A stretch of 64,000 nucleotides of DNA, from the NCBI GenBank assembly GCA_025331435.1, contig JAIWNI010000064.1, positions 62,001 to 126,000 of the forward strand, read 5' to 3'. Numbering within the stretch: position 1 is the first letter of the stretch; every line of letters begins with the position of its first letter. The notes below the pieces were generated by a model. It had not been told where the DNA came from and did no database searches. It saw only the letters and a list, made by a program, of their open reading frames with translations. The DNA is from Choanephora cucurbitarum (taxonomy: Eukaryota > Mucoromycota > Mucoromycetes > Mucorales > Choanephoraceae). Of the stretch, positions 38,355 to 49,528 are shown piece by piece. A program made the position numbers and the translations under genes.

Positions 38355-41300
38355 ATGCCAACCAATACCAAATTTACATTTGTAAACAGCTTTGGTTCGG
38401 TTGGTTCTCGCCGGGGACGAGTTCCTAGAGCAACTTCAACTCGACAAGCCCCAAGAAGAAGAAATCGAATTTCTACACCTAGGGCACCTTCTAGAAGACG
38501 ACAACCAGCCAACGAACAAAGTAATTTTTAAATGCTCGAAATTTGATTTACTAATTCTAATTGTACCTGCTTTTAGCAACTACCACTGAGCAATCACAAA
38601 CACTTATCGCTTCAACCATTGGCTTCAAGGAAGCTCACTTATTTCGAGAAAAAAATATTGGGTGCTTTATGCACGACGAAAGCTTACCTGGCCATAATAG
38701 ACATCTGCTAAAAGGAATGACTGAAAAGTGTCCTTATTGTTTAGCACTTTTGTTTAAAGAAGAACTTTCTGATGGTGAATTTTCTTTTTGTTGCCACAAA
38801 GGCAAGGTTCAGCTTCCACCTATTAGTATGCCACCTGAGCCTCTTAAATCTCTGTTGTCAGGCAATCATCCAACTTGCATCCAATTCAAAAAAAACATTC
38901 GATTGTACAACAATGCGTTTGCATTTGTTTCCCTTGGTGCCGATACTGAAGATTCCCAATTTAGTGGTTTCTCCAGTGGATCATATAATTACCGAATTCA
39001 AGGATCTACTTTTCACACAGTAGGCCCTTTAAGAACTGAGGAAGGAAATAAGCCTGCTTTTGCACAAATCTACTTTAGCGATCCATCTCTTCAGATCCAG
39101 CACCGCTTAGATTTCAACAGTATTCTTGATCGACAATTAGTTTCTGAGTTGAGTCAAATGATGGATGACAATTCTTTCTATGCTCACATTTTTAAGAATG
39201 CCCGCACTCGATTCAATAATCAAATGGAAGGAGAGGTCGCTGACCTCTATGTGTATATTAAGGGAAATTCGAATCTGGGACGTCAATTTGATATTCCTTC
39301 AACAGACGAGGTTGCAGCTTACATTGTAGATAATGGCAGGGGCAATAATAGTGATAGACCTGAGGCGTTCACCCGTGATGTTGTTGCCTTTAAAACTGAT
39401 GGCACAATGTTTAAAATGAATGAGATTCATAAATCATATGATAGTCTTCATTATGTATTGATGTTTCCTCGAGGTGAAGATGGCTATCACTTAGGCATCA
39501 AATTGAATTTGTCAAGAGAAACTATAGAAGAAAACCGAGCAAGAGATGTTGAAAGTACCAGCTTGAACCGTACAAGTCAAAAAGATGTTAGCATCATGCA
39601 ATATTATAAGTATCGCATTCAAGTCCGTCCCGATCTTGACATGCTTCCTTACTACGGTCGACTTTATCATCAGTATATCGTTGACATGTATTGCAAATTA
39701 GAAGGACGTCGCTTATACTATTTGCGTCAAAATCAATCTACTTTGAGAAGTGAATTGTACTCTGGACTGGCAGATGCCGAAGTTGGTAACGACATGTCTT
39801 ACAGCTCTGTTGGTAAAAGAATCATCTTGCCTTCAAGCTTTACTGGATCGCCTCGCTCAATGCAAGAGCATTTTCAAGATTCAATGGCTTTAGTCAGAGT
39901 GCTAGGAAAGCCTGATCTTTTTATCACTTTCACATGCAATCCTAGATGGCCAGAGATTATGAATGAGTTGAAGAATGGTGGTGATGCTCCTTCTGATAGA
40001 CCTGAGTTAATCGCCAGAGTCTTTGATCTGAAGTTAAAAGAATTGATGAGTGATTTGGTCAAAAAGCAAATCTTTGGAAAGGTGAAAGGATTGATTCACG
40101 TCATTGAGTATCAAAAAAGAGGATTACCTCATGCTCATATCGTTGTGATTCTTGCTGATGACCACAAAATAAGAACCACTGATGATATTGATCAATTTAT
40201 CTCTGCCGAGCTTCCTGATGCCAACGAATTTCCTAGACTGTTTGCAACTGTCAAAAGAAACATGATGCACACTCCATGTATCAATCCAGTTGATAGTCGG
40301 GGAAAGTATAGAATGTGCAGATTGAACGATAGAAATTGTGCCAAGCATTTTCCAAAGCAATTGAGAGAAACCACTGAGATTGATGCCTCCGGTTTTGCAA
40401 ACTACAAGCGCAGATCAACCGATGTAACTATCACAATTGATGGCTATGTTGCTGACAACCGTTGGGTGGTACCATATAACCCTTACCTTTGTACTAAATA
40501 TGATGCTCACATCAATGTGGAGTATTGCGCTGGAAATGCAGCCATTAAGTATTTGTTTAAGTACATCCATAAGGGTTCTGATCGCGCGCAAATCACCATT
40601 CAACCTGCTTCTGAACAGCCGCAACAAGCTAATGCCCAAGTCATTGATCATGATGAAATATCTGACTGGCTTAGCGTTCGGTACATTTCTGCCATTGAAG
40701 CTTCTTGGAGATTAATGAGCAAAGATACGCATTCCTGCAGCCCAAACATCTACCGCTTGGCTGTTCACTTGCCTAATCAGCAAAATGTTGTTTTTTCTGA
40801 AGATGCCAGTAGAGAACAGGTTCAAAGAGCAATGAATAGAGATACTACTTTGACTGCATGGTTTAAGCTCAATGATGCTGATCCGCTTGCCCGCCAATAT
40901 CTCTATGGTGATATTCCTGCACAATACACATGGAACAAAAAAACTCGCTGTTGGTCAAAACGCAAGTACATGCAGAAGCTTTCTACCATAGGTCGTATTT
41001 ACTTCACACCTGCTACAGACATTGAGCGTTATTGTCTCAGACTTTTGTTGTTGCATGTAAAAGGAGCTCGCAGCTATGAAGATTTGAGAACTACTCCTGT
41101 GTATGCTGATGATGGTGTTTCCCTTGCTGGCACAAAAACTTGGTCTAGCTTTAGAGGTGCAGCTCAAGGCTTAGGTTTGATCGAAGATGGTCTTGAATGG
41201 CATCGTGCGATGACCGAAGCATATATGATGAGCAGCGATTCCAAAAAAGTGAGGGAACTTTATGTAGTTCTCTTGGTGTTCTGTTGTGTACCTAACTATA

Positions 41301-43100
41301 AACAGTTATGGGATGATCACAAGCAACACATGTCAATGGATATCGAACGTAAGTTTCGCACCGAATTGCCTGAATCAAGACGTTTCAACGAAGATGGAAG
41401 AGATGCTGAATTGAGTGATGATGATTTGACAGTTGTCTACAATGAATGCCTTCTGGACATCGCTAATAGATTGTTTGTGTACGGCAAGAGTATTTCCGAT
41501 TTCTTGGAGCTGCCTCAACCTTTTGAATCAAGGTATAATGAGCGCTTGGCCAGATCTCGAAATCTCTACTACCAGCAAATTGATGTTTATGATCAAGTAC
41601 AGCTTTTAGATCAAGTTGACATGTATGAAAATACTGGGTGCCAAGGATCGCTCAACGCAAACCAAAGGCAATGCTACGATGCAATCATTGATGCTATTTA
41701 TCCCTTAGATAATATGCCAGGAGAAAAAAACTTTTTTTTTCATCGATGGTCCTGGAGGTAGTGGCAAAACCTATCTTTATCATGCTTTACTTGCCAAAGT
41801 TCGTTCAAAAAAGGACATTGCTATTGCAACTGCTTCTTCGGGTATTGCTTCTACTCTTTTGCCTGGTGGGTCTACTGCCCATAGTGCTTTTAAGCTGCCT
41901 TTAGAAATGAACGAATCGTCTACTTCAAACATGAAGATGCAGTCACCTGAAGCAAAGATTTTGAATGATGCTAAGTTGATTATTTGGGATGAAGCACCTA
42001 TGGCAAATAGATATGCTATTGAAGTATTAAGTAATTTGCTCAAGTCAATTACAAATAATACACATATGCCTTTTGGTGGAAAAGTTGTTGTTCTTGGTGG
42101 TGACTTCCGTCAGACTTTACCTATAATCAAACTTGGAAGTAGATCTGATGTGATTGCTGCTTGCCTTACAAGATCCTGTCTGTACCAATATGTCACACTG
42201 TTTCACCTAAGAAGTAACATGAGAGTTACCGATGATGTTTTGGTTGACGATACTCCTTTCATTGATTTTTTGTTAGAAATAGGTGAAGGTAAATATGTTG
42301 GTCAAAATATCACGCCTCTCAATATGATCTCTGGCAATATAAGTATTCCTTCATGCTTTATTAGTCATTCAGCTTCTATTACTTCTGTTGTCAATTCGGT
42401 ATTCATGAACTTGATGACTTCTGGACTTTACAAAAACAAAGACATTATGATAGGCAAAGCAATCTTGGCGCCACACAATACAACAGTAGACGAAATTAAT
42501 TTCCTCGGTACTTCCCTCTTACCTGAAGCTGAACATATCTCTCTTTCTGATGATGCTATTGAAGACACTGAAAATCAGATCGCTAACAGCCATCCAATTG
42601 AGTATCTTAACACTCTGAAACCTTCAGGATTTCCTCCTCATAAACTAATTCTCAAAAGATATCAGCCAATCATGTGTCTCCGCAATATAAATCCTTCTCA
42701 AGGTCTTTGCAATGGAACACGTTTGATTGTGCGCAATATCACTAGAAACATGATAGAGGCTGAAATTGCTGTAGGCACATTTTCTGGCAAATATGTCCTG
42801 ATTCCAAGAGTAGTCCTCCAATCCTCTGATGATGGAAAATTGCCGTTTACACTACGTCGACGACAATTCCCTGTTCAGCCTGCCTTTAGTATGACTATCA
42901 ACAAAAGTCAAGGCCAAACCTTAGAATCTGCTACTATCTGCCTCTTCAAACCTGTTTTTGCGCACGGTCAGCTCTATGTAGCATTATCCCGGGTTCGCAA
43001 CCCTCATAACCTCAAAGTTATCTTGCCGCTACAAAACAATGTAACAACACAAAAAAATGAAACTGCTAATGTTGTTTACAAAGAAGCTCTTCAAGTTTAA
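38355..43100 (+). pseudogene. Helitron Rep-helicase (RepHel) with one frame break
   Basis: A short Arg-rich first exon (ATG at 38355) splices over 38521-38577 into a long frame that ends in a stop at 41759-41761. The same protein then continues in another frame to 43100. The N-terminal part has a Cys/His segment (CPYCLALLF... CCHKGKVQLPP), then Helitron Rep motifs FITFTCNPRWPEI, the HUH core GLPHAHIVV (CAT-GCT-CAT at 40130-40138) and KYLFKYIHKGSD. The C-terminal part is a Pif1-type helicase: GPGGSGKTYLY, LIIWDEAPM, VVLGGDFRQTLPI and INKSQGQTLESA... LYVALSRVRNP. The break coincides with a T9 tract (41732-41740) just before Walker A. Helitrons move by rolling-circle replication. Apart from this point the coding sequence looks well preserved. 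Confidence 0.9.
41732..41740 (+). other. T9 tract at the Helitron frame break
   Basis: An A7-C-T9 run precedes the Walker A codons. The upstream frame reads through it to a stop at 41759-41761, whereas the helicase frame is one base off. It could be a true indel, a sequencing error in a homopolymer, or a slippery site. Confidence 0.8.
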
Positions 43101-43221
43101 AAAGAAAACGTCTAACAAGCTCTCTCACTAAAAGTGCAAAATTAAAAAGATACTCAAATTATTATATAGCCCATATCAAAAACTCTCATTAGAATAAAAA
43201 CTTTTTTATAGTATTTAACGA

Positions 43222-43365
43222 GGAGCGGGGACCTATATTTTTTTACCATAGCGCAGCGAAGGTCCAAAAAAATATGGGACGCTCCGATGAGCCCGCGGCA
43301 GCGCGAGATGCTCACAATGAAGGTCGGCATCCCCGAAGCGCAGCGAAGGTTGCATGCCACCGTAA
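43222..43365. repeat. GC-rich hairpin tract with repeated GCGCAGCGAAGGT motif
   Basis: A roughly 140-nt tract, much more GC-rich than its surroundings. It has an imperfect inverted repeat (arms 43222-43244 and 43266-43285, with GGAGCG/CGCTCC ends and an ATATTTTTTT/AAAAAAATAT core). The motif GCGCAGCGAAGGT occurs twice, at 43251-43263 (in the loop) and 43338-43350. A second short stem GGCAT...ATGCC flanks the second copy. It lies between the Helitron stop and the SGF29 start, so it may be the Helitron 3' terminal region, a separate miniature element, or part of the SGF29 promoter. Confidence 0.6.
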
Positions 43366-43455
43366 TTGTCTGCATCTCGTTTAAGATAATTTCTCATTGA
43401 GCTTAATTTTTCCTTTTTTTCTTTCGTTGTTTCTTTCAATAGCTTGACTTTTGAT

Positions 43456-44661
43456 ATGGAACGCAAATCGCGCTCATCTAGAATACACGATGACTTGAAT
43501 GATGAGTCTAATCTATGGAAGCAAATATGCTCTTCTCTATTTAAACTTGAAGGCATACAAAGAGAGGAAGAGGGCATTATCAATACGATAAACAAAGTGC
43601 AGTTATCGTTGGACAGTGAAAAAGGTATTAAATAAGAATTATTTGTATGCAAATTCTTATCTTCTTCTTTATTCAAGTTTCAAATAACATACTTCAGCAG
43701 AAGCTAAAAGACAACTACAGGAGAGGAATTGAGTTATCTACGCATGAAACTAGGTTAGAACGATAGTCAAGTATCATAAAGAAAGTTGACTGAATTGCTT
43801 TATAGAATTATACAAGATGTGATTGAAAAGTTGTCAGTCCTGATTGCTTTAAGAGATAGTGAACAAGGTAACAATGAAAACGGATCGTACACTTCAATCG
43901 TTCATAATGGTTTATATGTAGATCAAAAGAGGAAAAGACGAAAATTAGAGAATGATTCAAAGTATGTTAGTTAGCATCTTTTAGTCAGTAGAGGGCTTTT
44001 ATTGATAGTATGTTGATAGAACATTGGGCAATGGAAATTCAAACTATGTCTTTACCAAAGGCACAACGGTAATAACCAAGTACTGTCCAAGAAAAGGAGG
44101 GGGGAGATGTTAATTACAGAATCGTGATAGGTGGCTGCAAGACAGCCTTCTAAAGAGAAAGACAAAAGTGAAGAATGGATTCTGGCTGTTGTCATTCAGT
44201 ATCATGCTGACAAGAACAAATACGAAGTTGAGGATGTGGATCAAGACGATTATGGGGAGAAGCAGTAAAGTATAACATTCGGATTGAGTTGGACCCACTC
44301 AACTCATTTTGATCTTCATTTATTACAACAGACGATATATGTTACCTCCACGCTATGTAATCCCTGTCTTGAGTTCTGAAGAAGCAAGATCATCACCTGA
44401 GATACCCGCACAACAAGATGTCTTAGCTTTATATCCAGGCACGACCTGTTTCTACAAAGCCACCGTGGTTGCTCCTCCTAGTAAGGTACAGTGAGAATGG
44501 GCTTGATTTCAATTTGATGATTGTAAGGTTAATTTCTTTTTTTTTCTGGCTGGAAATAGAGCAAAGAGATAAAAAACTACAGAGTTCGATTTGAAGATGA
44601 TAACAATGAGGTCAAGTATGTGATGCCTGAACATGTACTTGAAATGCCAAAGACCAAGTAA
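43456..44661 (+). CDS. SGF29: SAGA complex subunit Sgf29 (tandem Tudor)
   Basis: Multi-exon gene of about 260-280 residues. The N-terminal helical coiled-coil (WKQICSSLFKLEGIQREEEGIINTINKVQ... RRGIEKLTELLYRIIQDVIEKLSVLIALRDSE) is followed by a linker and then the SGF29 C-terminal tandem Tudor domain: VAARQPS... EEWILAVVIQYHADKNKYEVEDVD and, in the last exons, MLPPRYVIPVL... VLALYPGTTCFYKATVVAPPSK, YRVRFEDD and MPEHVLEMP. The aromatic residues that read histone H3K4me2/3 in known Sgf29 proteins are plausibly present (the YPGTTCFY block). Sgf29 docks the SAGA acetyltransferase on active promoters. The N-terminal exon borders were chosen by frame continuity. Confidence 0.9.
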
Positions 44662-45639
44662 AGAGGGAGCGGGCAATCGCAACGCAGGCCGTTTATTATT
44701 GATTTGTTATTTATATCTATAATAATAATACATACTTATTTATTCCATTGAAATCATATTGACGATAGCTTTGTAATTTAAGACATGTCTACAGTACCAT
44801 CTTCCCAACCTCAATGGACTAGATCAACCCCGAGAAGGAATGACCAAGTAATTGCATTCAGTTGATCATGCTTGGTTAGATTATTTGCAGCTATCTCTCA
44901 TCGGAACAAGTCAAGCTCTATTCTGAGCCCAACACTCATCCATAATTGCCAGGTACAGATTGACAGAAATAGGATTTGCAATGGACCTTTCTTTTTTATT
45001 TGGTTTCTTGTACCCTGCTAAACGCGAATTGGTTAAATAAAAAGCTTAGTGCTTTTTTAATCTTAGACATACATGTTAATTTGCTTCGATATTGATGTGT
45101 TTCATGAACTGTCTACAGTTATAGGGAGCAAACACTGTTGTTCAAGGTGCATTGAGAGAAAATCGTTGAAAGTAAAATGAATGGCTTTGACAACATTCAT
45201 ATCATAATTCCATACATTATCAAGAAGGTTTTGCTTTCTTACTAGCTTTTGAATACTAGGAAAGTTCGTTTAGTAGGAGCAGCAGTTTTTCGTTGCATAA
45301 GGGACTCACATGTTGCAATGATGGTTCTGCAAAGATATCAAATAAAAGAAGGCAACCCATTCAGGATTGTTTGCCTGCTTATAACTAGTTTTCTAGAAAC
45401 ATACACTTTGAACTCTGGTCAAGTCACCCAGTTGATTCAAGTAACTAAACAGGTTTATTTAAAAAGAACAAGATCCACTTGACCTAAATACCAGTCAAGT
45501 AAGAGTTGGAAGTAGTAAACAAGATCAAAAGATTGAGAGAAAACAATAGAGTCTACGATCTATCTTGTTTGAAAAAAAAAGAGTATATATTATGATTATA
45601 TGTTATCTATACCACTAATAAGATCCAAGGAAGTAATGC
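44662..45639. other. Intergenic with possible decayed exon fragments
   Basis: About 1 kb. A + strand ATG at 44786 opens a 27-codon frame (STVPSSQPQWTRSTPRRNDQ) followed by a GTAATT donor-like site and a TTGCAG acceptor. A 77-codon frame at 45249-45482 (KVRLVGAAVFRCIRDSH) follows after many stops. These look like remnants of a gene, but I cannot name it. Confidence 0.3.
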
Positions 45640-46821
45640 TTAAGCCCAAATTTTCAATAAAGTATCCCAACTACCAGTACATAATGCTATTCCATCAGAT
45701 GATATGCCTAAACATGATACACGGTTTTCATGACCACTCAATAGCCCAACTCGCTCTGATTTTAATGTATCCCATACATGGCATCGATAATCATCGTATC
45801 CTCCAAACAACAGTCGTCCTGATATAGAAAATGCCACAGATGTAATTCCATTAAACACCTGCTCATGCGAAAAAATAGAAAGTTCACGGTCTGCACGTAA
45901 ATCAAACAGTCGACAAGTAGCATCGTCTGAACCAGTGCCGATAGCATTTCCACTAGGAAAGAATTGAACTGCATTAATGTCAGATTCATGTCCATTAAAC
46001 GATTGGACACATTTCTTGACTCGAATGTCCCAAATCTTCGCTGTCGCATCACATGCACCTGATACAAATATATTAGGATTCCTAGAGATAGAGATACTAT
46101 ACAAACAAAAATCCAATTTAGAATGGTCTCGTTCTTTCCTTTCGATTTTTTTCTCTCTCTCTCTTTTACCTCATCACGTCTCCTGTATGGTCATTGAACT
46201 CTGTAAGCCGAACACCTGCATCAATATCCCATAAGGCACATGTAGTATCACCGCTTGAGGTTAGTATCTGACTATCGCTCAAAAATCGACAACAACTAAT
46301 GTAGCCTGTGTGTCCCGCTAATTCTCTAGCAGGTTTGCTAGGTGAATCCTTGTTTTTGATGTTGAATATGGAACACATATTATCAAGACCTCCTGATGCT
46401 ACATAACTACCACTTGGTGCATAAGCACAGGTCATGACCCAAGAAGAACGTAATGGAACAGCATGTATTTTGTTGGTAGAATAAGCATCCCATATTAACA
46501 ATTTGCCATCTTGTGAAGCAGACACTAAATGACGCTTGTCTTCACACCATTGCATAGCATATATCTTTGCCAAATGTCCTTTTAGTGTTCGTCGCACTTT
46601 CATTGTTGTGCGCGGTAATTTAGCGATTTTCTGTGCTACTTCATGTACTATTTTTTTTTCATGCGCTTTAGTCATTATGCAAAAAGAGCAATAAAAAGAA
46701 AGCAATTACAGGTAACATCTGCTAATTCTTCTTTTCTTTGCTTGATTTTGTCTTTTAGGCTCTCTGCTTCTCTTCTAGCAGCTGTAGTTCTTTCATGAAT
46801 GTCTTCTGTTGTTGTATTCAT
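45640..46821 (-). CDS. Heterotrimeric G-protein beta subunit
   Basis: Three exons (46821-46710, 46665-46170, 46096-45640) give 354 residues, the usual length for a G-beta. The N-terminal coiled-coil helix ([20 protein letters not shown]) binds G-gamma. Seven WD40 blades follow, with classic segments [70 protein letters not shown], the HTGDVMSISIS junction restored by splicing, [12 protein letters not shown] and [14 protein letters not shown]... [11 protein letters not shown]. It couples receptors to MAPK and cAMP signalling in growth and mating. Mucoralean fungi often have several G-beta paralogues; I cannot say which this is. Confidence 0.96.
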
Positions 46822-47602
46822 ATAACAGTGCGGAGAAATACTTTGCAAGTAAGAAAGAAAAAAAGAATTAAAAATTCAAAAAAAAAGAAAACTGTCTTGT
46901 CTAAAAAAAAATGATTGGTTGAACGATGAAAGTTATACCATTTCTTATGCTTAGATAATATCTCTTCTCCTTCTTTTCCCATACCGAGACACACGATCTC
47001 TGTTCATCATTCTAGTTGCCTTAAAAAGTTGCCTTTGACAGGATAAAAAGAAAAACGATTCTTATTTTAGACCTCTCTCATCTAACTCCTTGTGGGGCTA
47101 AAGTCAAACGACCGCCAGGATTTTTTTTTTAGCATTAGAAACATTTTGTCCGTTTCTAGACGCATTGTGACGATTGATTGAGACATAAAAGTGCTTGATT
47201 ACATACCTTTAGAGCCATGACTAATATGAGTATACACAGAACAAAAGACTGTGTTTTTTTTGTCTTGGGGAAGAAATCTGGTTTGAGATAGCACTATATT
47301 CATTATGCAATGTTGCACATTTTTAAGCAAATCCTTCTTCAGAATCGAATAATTCTAAATTTGATAAAATTATTTGAAATATGATTTTGCCCTCCAAGTT
47401 CTCTTTTTAATCGAAACATGTCTATCTATTGAACAATTCATATTGATAGATACCGAAAGCAATAAAGCTTGTAAAGAAGCAGTCAATCAGTACAGTTATC
47501 GCTTGATTTGAATGTCAAATATACGTTTTCATTTACAAATAAAAAGAAAAGCGGTGGTTATGTTATGGTCTATTATTCTGGTCATTGTTTTTATATGCTT
47601 TA
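46822..47602. other. Intergenic
   Basis: About 780 nt upstream of the G-beta gene and downstream of the NECAP gene. Only AT-rich sequence with short poly-A/T tracts is seen; it should contain the G-beta promoter. No coding potential is supported. Confidence 0.5.
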
Positions 47603-48567
47603 TTAAAAGAAAGGCATTTGTTGTTGTTGCTGCTTTTGCTGTTGCTTGACTTGTGAAGCAGAAGGTGGAGGAGGTAATAAGGGAACAAGGCCTCCATTAC
47701 CTGAAGGAGTGGCTGGTTTTTGTCTTGTTCTTTTGGCCTACAAGAAAACAGGGAAAGATCAACAATTTAAGCCTTGAGAGAGCATGGACTCTCAACTTAC
47801 CCCAACATTGCCGATAGTGATATTGATTGTTTGTCCTTCTTTTAAGCTGTAATCCTTTTTTGGTGTTGTATCAACATGATTAGCACGCTCAGCTGCATCC
47901 TTTTCAGCACGTAATTGCCTGATTGAATACACTTAGTACGCTATAAACAGATCAACCAATCTTCACTATTCTTACTTGACAAAATCTTGTAATGTTACAT
48001 TAAAATCAAAGGCATCAGATCTTTCTTGAAAGCCCATTCCAATAAATGCATGTCTGCCTAAGAGATAGGTTGGTTTTTATATACACTTCGCTCTGACACT
48101 TAGGATAGCTTACCTTCACTTTCAATCTTGAGTACAAAATAACGACTTGAATCCAAAACAGCTTCCACAGAGTTGGATTGAGGATCATATGGACAGACAG
48201 CAAATGTTTCGCCTGTTACATATACATCAATCATCGATCCACATCCTTATTTCTTTTCGTCTTTACCTGTGCTGTTGTCTTCCATACGAATTTCACACTT
48301 GTTTCCTTTAGCGATCACTCTCAAACGACCTTTCCATAGATGAGCTGTGGCTAAGTCTCCCCATTCAGCAGCTCTAGTTGGATGCTGATTAGTCCTTGTT
48401 TTGATCGTAACAACATGGTGCTTACCTATAACCTCTTGCTGCTGTTCTTGGAGGAATCTTGTATACTGTTTAATGATGAGGGAGTTGTTCGCTTATCTTT
48501 ATTCGTTTGGTCGTTTACCGTAACATTCACGAATAATCAGCAATACGCTTTCATAGTCTTCGTCCAT
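47603..48567 (-). CDS. NECAP-family clathrin accessory protein
   Basis: Six or so small exons code for about 220-230 residues. The start at 48567 gives [30 protein letters not shown], followed by [94 protein letters not shown]. This is the NECAP PHear (PH-like) domain. The C-terminus is polar, with a Pro stretch ([10 protein letters not shown]) and a Gln run before the end MPFF. NECAPs bind the AP-2 adaptor ear and limit or recycle AP-2 at endocytic sites. Animal NECAPs end in WxxF motifs; none is evident here. Confidence 0.92.
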
Positions 48568-48651
48568 CTTGTTGTTGACCAAAAAAAAAAAAAAGAAAGT
48601 GATTCTATTGCACAGGTACAGTCAGACAAAAAGTTCCAGAACACTACACTA

Positions 48652-48680
48652 CAGCGTGAACCGAAATAAGCTGCGGATTT
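48652..48680 (+). repeat. Tc1 left terminal inverted repeat
   Basis: Begins CAGCGTGAACCGAAATAAG and ends TGCGGATTT; pairs with 49455-49483. Just inside it, TGCGGA-N9-TCCGCA (48672-48692) can fold into a small stem. Confidence 0.88.
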
Positions 48681-48869
48681 ATAAACTCCGCAATTTGAAC
48701 ACGTAACCCATTGTTGTTCTTTGTTCGTCTTCTCATCACCCTTTTCTTAATAAACATACTAAAAAGAGCACTTCGACAGTTATTCCCAGATCCAAAGAAG
48801 CTAGTAAATATCTTTGCGTATATGATTATGGTAGGTTAGACAGTACTTTTGTGTATCAAAGTAACATCG

Positions 48870-49417
48870 CTCAGATCGCTCAGATATCTTAACCTTCCTG
48901 AATCAACCGTACGATTAGCTAATAGAAGACTTCAGCAAACAAAGAACAATCTTCTTAAAACTTCAAGTGGGAGGAAAAGGCTTCTTTCTTAAACTGATAT
49001 GAACGCGATTAAGATAAGCGTTCGTCGTCGACCTACTCAATCAATTAGGGCTCAACATCGTCACTTTTTGAGTTCTGGCAAGAAGGTCTCTTTGTCCACT
49101 TTTCGAGTAGCCTTGGGTCGTATGAACTTCAATTCACATGTCGCAACAACGAAGCCAGCTCTGAAGCCCAGACATAAAGATTCACGTTTGGCTTGGGTTC
49201 TGTGATGGTATGGGGATGCTTTCACGTAAATGGTGTGGTACAACATAGAACAATGGATCAAAATGTATTTGTTCAATGTTTGGTTGATTGTTACCTTCCC
49301 TGGATTGAAAAAGAGTCTGTTAAGGCCAGCATTGACTACATATTGCAGGAAGACAATGCTCCATGCCATGTAGAAGCATACATCAGGCGGTTCAAGATGA
49401 AGACAATGACGAACATC
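48870..49417 (+). pseudogene. Broken Tc1-like transposase
   Basis: Two parts in different frames. The first has the helix-turn-helix segment (LNLPESTVRLANRRL, then a stop, SVRRRPTQSIRAQHRHFL and HKDSRLAW). The second starts GSVMVWGCFHVNGV and reaches ILQEDNAPCHVEAYIRRF, the second DDE-domain block. The segment that normally carries the first catalytic Asp (between LAW and GSVMVWG) is missing at about 49190, and the third acidic residue block is absent, so it cannot be an active enzyme. Confidence 0.85.
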
Positions 49418-49454
49418 CTTCGTGGTGTAAGGTACTCATTAAGTTTAATTTTTA

Positions 49455-49483
49455 AAATCCGCAACTTATTTCCGTTCACACTG
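49455..49483 (-). repeat. Tc1 right terminal inverted repeat
   Basis: On the minus strand reads CAGTGTGAACGGAAATAAG... and pairs with the left repeat at 48652-48680 with three mismatches. Followed by TA. Confidence 0.88.
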
Positions 49484-49528
49484 TATTAAAAAATTCATTC
49501 ACTTTTTAAATTTATAAAACAATAGATC

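Larger units (their letters stand above)
48652..49483 (+). mobile_element. Internally deleted Tc1/mariner element
   Basis: An 832-bp element flanked by TA on both sides (48650-48651 and 49484-49485), the target duplication typical of Tc1/mariner. Terminal inverted repeats of 29 bp agree at 26 positions. The interior holds transposase fragments, but a full-length element would be much longer, so this copy is non-autonomous. It abuts a decayed multi-copy-family gene to its right. Confidence 0.88.

Noticed and set aside
43744..43800. Possible in-frame stop in SGF29 at TGA/TAG around 43770
   Set aside because: A short intron (about 43732-43783) removes it and gives a continuous coiled-coil, so I do not call a pseudogene.
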